Source of the DNA: an uncultured Opitutales bacterium
GTDB lineage: Bacteria > Verrucomicrobiota > Verrucomicrobiia > Opitutales > Intestinicryptomonadaceae
DNA: 64,000 bases
Reading direction: 5' to 3'
NCBI GenBank assembly: GCA_900545705.1
Contig: URAK01000001.1
Coordinates: forward strand, 234,050-298,049
This document shows positions 7,509 to 16,251 of the stretch, one piece after another. The notes beneath the pieces are model-generated. The model did no database searches and was not told where the DNA came from. It worked only from the letters and a program-made list of their open reading frames with translations. Within the stretch, counting starts at the first letter, position 1; each line of letters starts with the position of its first letter. A program made the translations under genes and the position numbers.

Positions 7509-10500
7509 ATGAGATTTAGAACCCGACTTATAAAAATAATAACGGCGGCCTGCGCGGCGGCGGTATTGCCGGCCGCGGCCCTCGCCCAAGACGCGGCGGA
7601 GGTAAAACAGATGGGAACGACCGTCTTGAAGGACCAGGCGATGGAGCTAGTAAACGCCAAGAGGTATCTTGAAGCGCGTCCGTACATGGTAGAGCTCGTG
7701 ACGAGAATTTCCGATTCCGACGACGCCAACCTGAAAAAGCAGCTTGAAGACCTGTATTTCTTCATGGCGTACAGCTACGTGCAAGAGTACGACGCAACGA
7801 AGGACGATAAGCTTCTGGACAAGGCGATAAGCTTTTTCGACAAAGTCATAAAGGAATTCCCCGGCGGTAAAATGGCCAACAACGCGATAGAAGTCGAGGC
7901 GAGCTGCTACGCGGCGCGCGGGGATCTCGTAAAGGCGGCGACCTGCCGCGAGCGCCTGCTTGAACCGCCCTATTCCAATGGTTTGAGCAACGCCAAGCGC
8001 TATGAAATTATAAAGAAGATAGCGGATTCGTTGTTTGCTGCGCAAAAGTGGCAGGAGGGTGAAAAATGGTTCAAGTTGAAGCTCGAGGGTGCGAAAGATC
8101 CCGAAGATAAAGTCTCTGCGGCTTCAGCCTTAATCCAGACCGCAACGAATCTGAAAAAGTTCGACGACCTCAAACAGTATCTTAAATACATGTCGATAGA
8201 CACTGTTTCGCGCAGCGATCTCGGGCTGAACATGGCTCTGCTAAACGCTGGCGACAAGCTCGTGGAGCAAAAGCGTTACAGCGAGGCTTCCGCGCTTTAT
8301 TCTATGGTTTTCGGCCGCGATAAAATCCTAAAAAATCTGACTTCCTATGTAGATAAGACAAAAAAGCGCGTAGAAATCCTAAAGCGCATAAACCCGACAA
8401 ACCCGCAAATAACGGAGCTCGACAACAAAGTTAAGTCCATAGAATACGCAATTAACAAGATAAACGACGATGTCATGGACTACACGGCGGATTTGATGCT
8501 GAGAGCGTCCCGCAACTATATGCTCACAAACCGCGACTACGAGAGCTTCTGGTCGTACATGCAGCTGCTCGATCCCAAGTTTAGGGAGCATCCCGCGCGC
8601 GAAGACTTCTTTTACGCTGCGATAATCGGCGCCTACAAAATAGGCAAAAACGAGGAAATGTACAAACTCTGCCTTGAATATTTGAAGGATTTTCCGGACG
8701 GGCAGTATTATAATGACGCCCAGCTTCGCATAGCGCAATATTGGCTTGGCAAGAAAAACTATCCGGAATTTTTCAAGGTTGCAAAGGCTTTTGTGGAAGA
8801 ATATCCGGACGAATCCCCGTATTCAAACGACCTCGTATTCCTGATGGGGCGCACATGGCTCGAAAACAGCGAATACAAGGAACTGATAAAAACATACTCG
8901 CAATATGTTGAAGACTTTGAGGATTCGAGCATATCCGACGGCTTGCTATATTGGCTCGGCATGGGCTATATGGCCGACGGCGACTTCAAAAATGCAGGAA
9001 GGGTATTCGGCGAGATTACCGAAAATTATCCGATAAGCCCCTATGCGGAGGACGCCGGATACCGCAACGGCGTGGCTCTTTTCGGGATAGGCGACTTCCC
9101 GAAAGCGCGCGAGGTTCTTACAAACTTCATAGAATCATATCCCGAAAGTGCTTTGCGCGGCGAAGTGGAATACTTCCTCGGCGACATCTATGCAAATTCG
9201 ATGGCGGTCAAGGAAGCTATCGAACACTACATGAATGTTGAGAAGTACACGAAAAACCAAAGTATTATAGACAACGCCTACACGCAGGCGGCAAAGCTGC
9301 TCATGGCGGACGAAAAATACGAGGATGTCGTGAAACTAATGGATAAATATCTTTCTACATTTAAGAAAGATGGAATTCCCTCGACGATAAATTCGCACAA
9401 GGCTCTGGCGCTCGAAAAGCTTGGGTTGCCCGCCGACGCGCTTGAAATATACCGCAGCGCAATCGACAAATACGGCGACAATCCAAAAGACGACGGCGTC
9501 GACAAAATGATACTCGACTACGACCGTCTCCGCAATGTGAACTACGACATGCTAAATGCCACAGTTGCGTTTATCGAAAAATTGATGAGCGACAGAGAGC
9601 TCTTATATAATATGGTTGAGGTGCCCGCGCAAAGGTACAGGTACTTCATGGCCAACCCGAAGATAGACAAGCGCATATACAACAGTTTCAAGCACGACAC
9701 TTCTTTCGGTCCGAATCTTTACAACGACAAGTCCAATATAAAGGCGCTTCTTGAAAAATACAAGGGGCAGCTTGCGAAATATCCCCAGAAGGCGGAGGAC
9801 TTCTTTAAGGATCTCCTCAAAAAGGCCGAGTCCGAAAAGCGCGACACGCTCGCATTCAGGCTAATGATGGGGCTCGACTCCATCGGAAAGCCGATTCAGG
9901 TTGCAAAGATGTTCGACGAGAAAGACATTAAAAAGGCTTCTGTCAGAACTCTCGCATGGATAGGCAAAATAAACGAGAAGTTCGGTCCTGAGCAGGCGCG
10001 CAAGGCATTTGACGAGGCAAAAGCGCGCGATGAATATGACTATCTGATAGATGTATTGTTCGCCGAGGCGGCCCTCGAAACGCGCCAGACTAACTGGGAC
10101 AAGGTCTTGGCAATTTACACCCAAATAGAGGAGGATTTCCCGTCGGATCCCCGTGCGGCGGAGGCAGCTCTCAAAAAGGCCGATACGCTTATGGCTCTCG
10201 GCAAGCGCCAAGAGGCGTCTGAAAAATACGAGGAAATACTTAAATCGCCAAGCTGGCGCGGCGAATCATACGCAGAGGCGTTGTTCAAGCTTGGCAATAT
10301 CGCCCGCGACGCAAAAGATCCCAATAAGGCGATAATGTATTATGAAAGATGTTTCCTCGGCTATGCCAACTGCTACAATTGGACCGGCAAAGCGGTAATT
10401 CAGGCCGCCAAGGTTCTGGCCGCAGAGGGCAAGCGGGACGAAGGAAGGGCTATTTGCAAAGAGTTTGTGGGGAACGAGGAAAATAAGAAATCTCCCGACT

Positions 10501-10535
10501 ACGAAGAAGTCAAACAGCTCGAGCTTACAATATAA
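7509..10535 (+). CDS. Large secreted/periplasmic TPR-repeat protein
   Basis: The 1008-residue protein starts with a Sec signal peptide (RTRLIKI, hydrophobic run, ALAQ cleavage). I use the ATG at 7509; a TTG six codons upstream is possible. Almost all of the rest is helical repeats of tetratricopeptide type, with clear examples at LLYWLGMGYMADGDFKNAGRVFGEI, ALFGIGDFPKAREVL and YAEALFKLGNIARDAKDPNKA. The spacing resembles YbgF/CpoB- and BamD-like TPR arrays. TPR arrays usually scaffold protein contacts, here presumably in the periplasm. It heads a three-gene plus-strand operon (24 bp to the next gene) ending at a terminator at 13303. No enzymatic motif is visible and I do not know its function. 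Confidence 0.78.
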   Translation: MRFRTRLIKIITAACAAAVLPAAALAQDAAEVKQMGTTVLKDQAMELVNAKRYLEARPYMVELVTRISDSDDANLKKQLEDLYFFMAYSYVQEYDATKDDKLLDKAISFFDKVIKEFPGGKMANNAIEVEASCYAARGDLVKAATCRERLLEPPYSNGLSNAKRYEIIKKIADSLFAAQKWQEGEKWFKLKLEGAKDPEDKVSAASALIQTATNLKKFDDLKQYLKYMSIDTVSRSDLGLNMALLNAGDKLVEQKRYSEASALYSMVFGRDKILKNLTSYVDKTKKRVEILKRINPTNPQITELDNKVKSIEYAINKINDDVMDYTADLMLRASRNYMLTNRDYESFWSYMQLLDPKFREHPAREDFFYAAIIGAYKIGKNEEMYKLCLEYLKDFPDGQYYNDAQLRIAQYWLGKKNYPEFFKVAKAFVEEYPDESPYSNDLVFLMGRTWLENSEYKELIKTYSQYVEDFEDSSISDGLLYWLGMGYMADGDFKNAGRVFGEITENYPISPYAEDAGYRNGVALFGIGDFPKAREVLTNFIESYPESALRGEVEYFLGDIYANSMAVKEAIEHYMNVEKYTKNQSIIDNAYTQAAKLLMADEKYEDVVKLMDKYLSTFKKDGIPSTINSHKALALEKLGLPADALEIYRSAIDKYGDNPKDDGVDKMILDYDRLRNVNYDMLNATVAFIEKLMSDRELLYNMVEVPAQRYRYFMANPKIDKRIYNSFKHDTSFGPNLYNDKSNIKALLEKYKGQLAKYPQKAEDFFKDLLKKAESEKRDTLAFRLMMGLDSIGKPIQVAKMFDEKDIKKASVRTLAWIGKINEKFGPEQARKAFDEAKARDEYDYLIDVLFAEAALETRQTNWDKVLAIYTQIEEDFPSDPRAAEAALKKADTLMALGKRQEASEKYEEILKSPSWRGESYAEALFKLGNIARDAKDPNKAIMYYERCFLGYANCYNWTGKAVIQAAKVLAAEGKRDEGRAICKEFVGNEENKKSPDYEEVKQLELTI

Positions 10536-10559
10536 AACCCATTTTCCCCAAGGATTGAT

Positions 10560-11768
10560 ATGAAACATTTTGAGAGAAGCGCACTTATACTTTTGGCTGT
10601 AGCGGCGGCGTCATACGCGCCGGCGCAGCAGGCCGCTCCCGCGGCCGCACCGGCACCGGCAGCTGCGCCCGCGGCGGCAGAGGTTTCTCCGGCGGATAAG
10701 CCCGACCGTTCATACTCGGCGGATTACGCAGATAGGAAAGCCAATCTGTTTCTCGTTGACAAAACCAATAAAAACGAGTCTTCAATGACGCTCAAAAGCG
10801 CCGAGGGCAAAAATTTTGTGTTTTCCGACGCAACCGGCGGAGAGATGACTGTTGCGAAAGACTCAAAAGTATACGCTTTCCGAGTAAAGGCTGACAATAA
10901 AGTGCTGTCTGCCGCGCGCGACGCCGCCAACGACGGCAACTGGGACTCCGCAGTAAACTATATGCGCCCGATAGTCTATCCGCTCGCTCCCCTCGCTGTT
11001 CTATCCGACGAATCATTCCCGGACGGCAATGCAATGATAGAATTTTTCCTGTCGGGATTGTTGAATTGCGGAAGGCTCAAAGAGGCGGCGGCGTATGTTG
11101 CGATGATTCCCGTACAAGATGCGTCTGAATCGATAAAATCTTCTGCCTTAAGTGTGGCGAGAGCCCTCGCTGAAAATAAAGATACGGAATCGGCCGAAAA
11201 AATAGTGGACAGAATAAAGCTGAATTCGGCGTCTGCCGAAATACTGGCCCAAGTAATGGATGTTCTCGACCAGATGAGAAATGCCGGAGACTACAAGAGG
11301 TGCGTTCTGCTTTACGCAAAACTTGCGGCGGTTGACGGAAACCCAATGAAAAATCAGGCTGCTCTTTGGGGCGTATTCTGCGACATGGCAATGGGCAATC
11401 AACTTTCGGCGCAGGGAAGGTTGTCGTCTATCGAAATGGATAGGGCAGTTCCAGAATTTTCGTTGCTTCAAATGGTAAAGGGAATGTTCAAGGAATCGGG
11501 CAAGACCCCCGACCATAAGGCCGCCCTCGAGCTTTACTCGGAAGGTGTGGTGTTCGGCTCTCTGACCGACTCTTGGATGCCCGAATTGCTTTATAGAACG
11601 GCAATGGCATACAAAAATATAAAAAATTTTGTGGCTTCGAATGAAATATTTGCGCAGCTCCAAACGCTGTATCCTGAAAATCCCTTTACAAATCTAGGCA
11701 AAAAAGAGATAGTCGAGATAAAGAAGGAGGAGCCAAAAGACGATTCCGACGAAGACGACGAAGAATAG
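10560..11768 (+). CDS. Secreted helical-repeat protein of unknown function (operon gene 2)
   Basis: This 402-residue protein has a signal peptide (cleavage near SYAPAQ). An Ala/Pro-rich linker of about 25 residues follows, then a small beta-type region (about 45-105) containing LFLVDKTNKNESSMTLKSAEG. The body is alpha-helical with TPR-like pairs such as LLNCGRLKEAAAYVAM and YRTAMAYKNIKNFVASNEIFAQL. The tail is strongly acidic (EEPKDDSDEDDEE). AAGGA stands five bases before the ATG. The 24-bp gap to the first gene and 28-bp gap to the third support one transcript. I recognise no family. The layout suggests a periplasmic partner of the large TPR protein. Confidence 0.72.
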   Translation: MKHFERSALILLAVAAASYAPAQQAAPAAAPAPAAAPAAAEVSPADKPDRSYSADYADRKANLFLVDKTNKNESSMTLKSAEGKNFVFSDATGGEMTVAKDSKVYAFRVKADNKVLSAARDAANDGNWDSAVNYMRPIVYPLAPLAVLSDESFPDGNAMIEFFLSGLLNCGRLKEAAAYVAMIPVQDASESIKSSALSVARALAENKDTESAEKIVDRIKLNSASAEILAQVMDVLDQMRNAGDYKRCVLLYAKLAAVDGNPMKNQAALWGVFCDMAMGNQLSAQGRLSSIEMDRAVPEFSLLQMVKGMFKESGKTPDHKAALELYSEGVVFGSLTDSWMPELLYRTAMAYKNIKNFVASNEIFAQLQTLYPENPFTNLGKKEIVEIKKEEPKDDSDEDDEE

Positions 11769-11796
11769 CCTTTCAATCACCCCATAGCGATTTATT

Positions 11797-13206
11797 ATGA
11801 AACTTCATCATTTTAGGCCAAAGAAAGAGAAACGCGGACTCCTATATCAGGTGTTTATAGTAGTTGCGATTATTCAGATTGTGCTGCTGATTACTTTGGG
11901 CAGCGTGATAGTCACGCAATCCATAATAATGGACGAGAGCAAGTTTGATGCTCCGCCTACGATTGAGAAAGTCGACCAAGTAAAAAAGGAGACGCGCGTT
12001 CGCGTGCAGCAACAGCAGAAAAAAACCCAAAAGCTTACGCGGCGCATAAGCATCACAAATCCTCAAAATACGAATCTGCCGCAGGTAAATATAACGCTGC
12101 CTCCCACAATGTCTATGGGGGCCGCTATAAACACGATATCAAACATCGATATGACTTCAAAGTTTAATATCGTAACCACAACAGTTGATATTGGCGGCAT
12201 CAAATCGAAAACGGAAAAAGTGCTCATTTGCATAGACACCGGCAAGTATTTGATGACAGACGAACGAGGCGGTCTCGATACATACAAGGCTATTCGCGAA
12301 GATATTAAGAAGCTAGTGAATAATCTGCCTCCGACAGTTCTCTTTAACTTGATGGCTTTCACTACCGAATATGGAACGGCAATAAATATGTTCCAGCCGA
12401 CACTTGTTGCGGCTACTTCCGCAAACAAGAAAATGGCGTGCGACTGGGTAGAGCCTTTGAATGCTAGCCTCAGCCGTCTCGGCCCCGGCGGGAACAATTA
12501 CAAATTAAAATATCCGTTCCTTCCCCAACCTCCGGATTCCAACCACTATAACCAGGGAGTTTCAAACATATACCGCATATATCAGGCTGCGCTCGAGCAG
12601 GGAGCTGATACTATATATATGCTTACGACTTCATGGACAGACCCAGAAAGGATTAAAAAGCCTTGGACTAACGCCCAGACGCAGCGCTACGTAAGAGATA
12701 TGGCAAGGTACTCTGAAAACATTGAGCGCCAACGCCGTTCTGCCGGTTGGAATGACCAAAAACAAATAGAGTTCGAGCGCAAGGATATGATTGCAAGGCG
12801 CACGGGAATTAAGAAGGCGCGCGAATGGATAAAGAATGAAAATGAACGTCGCGCTAAAAAAGGTCAGCCTTTGTATACGGCAAATGTCACCCAGGCGATG
12901 TGGGACAACAAATTTTATGAACGTCCGCAGCCGTATCCTCCGTCAACAGGCGGCGTAAAGGCTCCTGAAATCAAGTTCGACAGCTACGGCAGAAGCGGGA
13001 TATTAAAGTACTACGAAAAACTTTTTAAAGAGGTTTACCGCGACAAGCAAATGAAGCCCCCGACTCTCAATATGATTGTTTTCCGCGGCAAAAATGAAAA
13101 CCTAACTCCCGCAGAAAATAGGGTAATAAAACAATTCACATCTTCCAACAACGGCGGAAGAAGCCGAGTGTTGAAAGGTTTGAAGCCTGTTTCAGAATAC
13201 GATTAA
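11797..13206 (+). CDS. Membrane-anchored von Willebrand A-like protein (operon gene 3)
   Basis: This 469-residue protein has a single membrane segment (about 16-38) after a basic N-terminus, so the rest is probably periplasmic. A Gln/Lys-rich linker (about 60-85) follows. From about 140 on, KVLICIDTGKYL and an amphipathic helix plus VLFNLMAF look like the first half of a von Willebrand A fold, and LNMIVFRG near 425 like its last strand. The usual MIDAS motif D-x-S-x-S is replaced by DTGKY at 147-151, so metal binding is doubtful. A long charged insertion rich in Arg/Lys separates the halves. The domain call is inference from pattern. It closes the operon. Confidence 0.68.
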   Translation: MKLHHFRPKKEKRGLLYQVFIVVAIIQIVLLITLGSVIVTQSIIMDESKFDAPPTIEKVDQVKKETRVRVQQQQKKTQKLTRRISITNPQNTNLPQVNITLPPTMSMGAAINTISNIDMTSKFNIVTTTVDIGGIKSKTEKVLICIDTGKYLMTDERGGLDTYKAIREDIKKLVNNLPPTVLFNLMAFTTEYGTAINMFQPTLVAATSANKKMACDWVEPLNASLSRLGPGGNNYKLKYPFLPQPPDSNHYNQGVSNIYRIYQAALEQGADTIYMLTTSWTDPERIKKPWTNAQTQRYVRDMARYSENIERQRRSAGWNDQKQIEFERKDMIARRTGIKKAREWIKNENERRAKKGQPLYTANVTQAMWDNKFYERPQPYPPSTGGVKAPEIKFDSYGRSGILKYYEKLFKEVYRDKQMKPPTLNMIVFRGKNENLTPAENRVIKQFTSSNNGGRSRVLKGLKPVSEYD

Positions 13207-13302
13207 TTCACAGTTTTGTACTATTTAGCGCCAAATGCGATTCCGCTCGCGGCATAGGGATAGTCTTACAGTTGAATACAAAAGAATTTTTAATGTTTTG
13301 CG

Positions 13303-13331
13303 GCCGCCGATTTTATTCGGCGGCTTTTTTA
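13303..13331 (+). terminator. Rho-independent terminator of the TPR/vWA operon
   Basis: Perfect 8-bp stem GCCGCCGA / TCGGCGGC with a 6-base loop, followed by T6 and then further T/A-rich sequence. It is about 100 bp after the vWA-like gene. Confidence 0.9.
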
Positions 13332-14150
13332 TTTTTTTATTGCGGGGGATAGGTGCCCATATATGCAGGTTGGGCGCGAGATGCCTTTTAAAGTGCAAAA
13401 AAGGAGTTGAAGCTCCGAGATAACGGAGCCGCCGTTTTTAGGATATATACTGGCTACATATCTAGCAATAAATAACTTTTTAGTTTCTTCAAACAGCGCT
13501 TTAAATTGCCAATACAAAAGTTTTTGTCTGCTTAAATTTGTCGGAGATTGGCGGTATGGACAGATTCCGCAAGTAAAAGCCAATCGTGCAAAACTTTTAT
13601 AGGCGAGTACGGCCTTTTTTTTACGGCGCAAAAGGATTTTTTGCAGAAATAAAAATCTCTATGCGTTTAAAATTCCCAAATAATGCACAAAGATTTCGCG
13701 TTGCGGCTTACGGCAACGCTCAAAATAAGATGTTTAATACCTAAAAATGTCGGTGCAAAGTGCTTGGGTTCACTGATGGTTTCTTGCGTATATAAATCGC
13801 ACATGACGGGTTGCCGATAGAAATCCGCAAACCGTACTTGCAATATGTCTTCAAGTACAGGACTGCTTCTTATAAATTCAATGAAGGATTTTTTGAGATC
13901 TGAAAAATATTTTTATATTGCACGATTGAATTAGCGCGGAGGACATATTATCGGTGTTCTCTAAGGCAAGCCGGCAACAAATTGCGCCGGGCAAATAGGC
14001 GCTTAAATACTCTGATTTCGCGCCTGTTTAACAGCGATAATAAAACTAAAAATCCGTTGGTTTTTATTTTAAATTTTTCTGCCTGCAATTCTATCGGATA
14101 CCAAGAAACTGCCTAATATGAGGCTAAAATGTAGGATTTTTTTATGAATA
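13332..14150. other. Intergenic region of about 0.8 kb, no gene seen
   Basis: The region lies between two convergent units (plus-strand operon on the left, minus-strand sulP unit on the right). Stop codons are frequent in all frames. The longest frame, about 100 codons on the minus strand near 13329-13631, has no recognisable motif or ribosome site. I see no tRNA-like cloverleaf and no good sulP terminator. It could hold an RNA gene that I cannot recognise. Confidence 0.4.
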
Positions 14151-15824
14151 CTACTGCTTTTCAGCGGCGAGAATTTTGCGCGACTTTTCAAGGGCGATGT
14201 CTATATTTTCTACGACATATTCCTCTCCGATTTTATCCAAAAATCCGGACTTTTCCATCATGTGCAGCGGCTGCGAATGCGCTCCCGTAATCATCATCAC
14301 GACTCCTCTGGCGCGCAGCTTGTCGTACAATTTTTCCAGAATCGACAGGGCGGTGGAGTCCATCGCAAGCACCGTGCGCATTCTAAGAATCGCAATTTTC
14401 GGAGCTTCCCCCATTTCAGAAAGTATGCTTTCAAGTTTGTCCGCCGCGCCAAACATAAGAACGCCGAATATCCTAAAAACCATTACCCCTTCCGGAACAT
14501 CTTTGCCCTCAAGCGAATATTTTGAAAGATCAGTTTCGAGCTTTTTATCCACAAGCATAACTTCGGTTGTCTGCGAAACTCGCCTTATAAACAACATTGC
14601 CGCAAGCACCATGCCTACTTCTATCGCAAGCGTCAGTCCAAATACTACGGTTATCAGGAAAGTCGCCATAAAGACCGCGTCGTCAGAGCGCGGGAGGCGG
14701 CGCATCTGCCAAAATGCCGACCAATCTCCCATGTTGTATGCCACAACAAACAGCACTGCCGAAAGTGTGGAAAGCGGTATGTATTGGGCATAGGGCGCCG
14801 CGAAGACAAGAATTGCAAGAAGTACTGCGCAATGTATAATGCCCGCAACAGGCGTCCGCGCTCCGTTTTTTACGTTTGTAGCCGTGCGCGCAATAGCGCC
14901 GGTTGCAGGAATGCCGAGAAAAAATGGAGAAACTATATTTGCCATGCCCTGCGCAATTAGTTCCTGGTTTGAGTCGTGCTTGTCGTCTATCATTCCGTCA
15001 GCGACAACAGCCGACAGCAGCGACTCAATCGCAGCGAGAATCGCTATCGTGACTGCCGGCATGAGCAACTGCTTTATTTCAGAAAACTCAAAATCCGGAA
15101 TGGTGAAGGCGGGCAACGAGTTTGGTATCTCCCCAAACCTCGCAAAGACTGTTGGCGTATTGAAGCCTGAGATAGATACAAGAATTGTAGTTATAAAAAT
15201 CGCGCCAAGCATGCCTGGCACGCGCCTTCGCCACGCCTTGGGCCAGTATGCGATTATTAGTATGGAAACAACACCCACAAGTAGCGTGCGCCAGTCTGTG
15301 GTATGGATATTTTCCCAGATTGCAACAAGTTTTGGAATGAAGTCCTCGGGGACGGACTCGATTTTTAGCCCGAGGAAATCCTTTATCTGCGTGGACATTA
15401 TCAAGACCGCGATTCCGTTTGTAAAGCCGACTACGACAGGCCGCGGAATGTAGCGTATGGCATTTCCCATCTTGGATAGCCCCATTGCGATGAGAAAAAT
15501 TCCCGCCATGATAGTTGCGACCGCCAATGCTCCGTATCCGTATTGGGCGACTATCGATGCAACAATCACTATAAAAGCTCCGGTTGGCCCTCCGATTTGA
15601 ACTTTCGAGCCCCCAAATACGGATATTATAAAACCAGCGATTATTGCCGTATAAAGCCCCTGCTCGGGTGTTACGGAGCTTGCGATGCCAAATGCCATTG
15701 CCAGCGGCAGGGCGAGTATTCCAACGCTTACGCCGGCGCAGAGATCCGCAAAAAAAGAAGAGCGGTTGTAGCTCTTCATGCAGGAAAGAATTTTAGGTTT
15801 AAAGGGCAGATTTTGGTAGTTCAT
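14151..15824 (-). CDS. SulP-family inorganic anion transporter with STAS domain
   Basis: This 557-residue membrane protein belongs to the SLC26/SulP family, which carries sulfate, bicarbonate or other small anions. The signature region (LCAGVSVGILALPLAMAFGIASSVTPEQGLYTAI) occupies about 28-62. Some ten to twelve hydrophobic segments follow up to about 415, and a cytoplasmic STAS domain spans about 440-545 (VMVFRIFGVLMFGAADKLE; LRMRTVLAMDSTALSILEKL). The Asp-Ser of that last motif matches the position phosphorylated in STAS antagonists, though whether it is modified here is unknown. The start overlaps the stop of the upstream zinc-ribbon gene by four bases. Substrate cannot be told from sequence. 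Confidence 0.92.
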   Translation of the reverse strand: MNYQNLPFKPKILSCMKSYNRSSFFADLCAGVSVGILALPLAMAFGIASSVTPEQGLYTAIIAGFIISVFGGSKVQIGGPTGAFIVIVASIVAQYGYGALAVATIMAGIFLIAMGLSKMGNAIRYIPRPVVVGFTNGIAVLIMSTQIKDFLGLKIESVPEDFIPKLVAIWENIHTTDWRTLLVGVVSILIIAYWPKAWRRRVPGMLGAIFITTILVSISGFNTPTVFARFGEIPNSLPAFTIPDFEFSEIKQLLMPAVTIAILAAIESLLSAVVADGMIDDKHDSNQELIAQGMANIVSPFFLGIPATGAIARTATNVKNGARTPVAGIIHCAVLLAILVFAAPYAQYIPLSTLSAVLFVVAYNMGDWSAFWQMRRLPRSDDAVFMATFLITVVFGLTLAIEVGMVLAAMLFIRRVSQTTEVMLVDKKLETDLSKYSLEGKDVPEGVMVFRIFGVLMFGAADKLESILSEMGEAPKIAILRMRTVLAMDSTALSILEKLYDKLRARGVVMMITGAHSQPLHMMEKSGFLDKIGEEYVVENIDIALEKSRKILAAEKQ

Positions 15825-16192
15825 TTTTTATTGAGAAGGCGCGCGAAAAAATCCTCGTCGTGGAATTTTTCGTCGTCGAGATATAGGAAGCAAAAACAGC
15901 CGTCGCAGACTCCTATATTTTTATTTTTTTCGAGATACTCAATTTCGTCGGGAGGAACCGTTGCGCCGCAAGCCGAGCATTTGCCGTCTTTTACAGCCGC
16001 CAAACCGCGCATTCCGCAAGCTTCAAGCCTGTCAAAATGCGAAAGCGCAAACGAAGGAATCTGGCGGCGATTTTCGATAATGAAGTCCCTGAGAATTTGG
16101 ACATCGTCCTGAGACGCCAGAGGCGACTCGGATAGTCTCCGCGCCTCTCTTATGCGCAAGAGCCTCAAAATAATGTCCTCAGTATGCTTCAT
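15821..16192 (-). CDS. Small C4 zinc-ribbon protein
   Basis: This is a 123-residue protein with an N-terminal helical part and a C-terminal zinc ribbon: CSACG at about 72-76 and CDGC at about 94-97. The spacing resembles the C4 ribbon found at the end of DUF164/CT398-type proteins and of DksA/TraR-like regulators, but the coiled-coil N-terminus of the former is absent. Its TGA overlaps the ATG of the sulP gene, so the two are translated together. A regulatory or adaptor role is possible but not shown by the sequence. TTGACA occurs upstream on the minus strand near 16216-16221, with no matching -10 at normal spacing. Confidence 0.7.
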   Translation of the reverse strand: MKHTEDIILRLLRIREARRLSESPLASQDDVQILRDFIIENRRQIPSFALSHFDRLEACGMRGLAAVKDGKCSACGATVPPDEIEYLEKNKNIGVCDGCFCFLYLDDEKFHDEDFFARLLNKK

Positions 16193-16251
16193 AGCTCAAC
16201 AATACGCCATATTGTCAAGCGTTTTGCAATATTTTTTTCGGTAATATAAAG

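Noticed and set aside
13329..13631. 100-codon minus-strand frame in the long gap before sulP
   Set aside because: It overlaps the downstream T-rich part of a terminator, has no ribosome site, motif or codon bias, and I could not link it to a transposase or other remnant.
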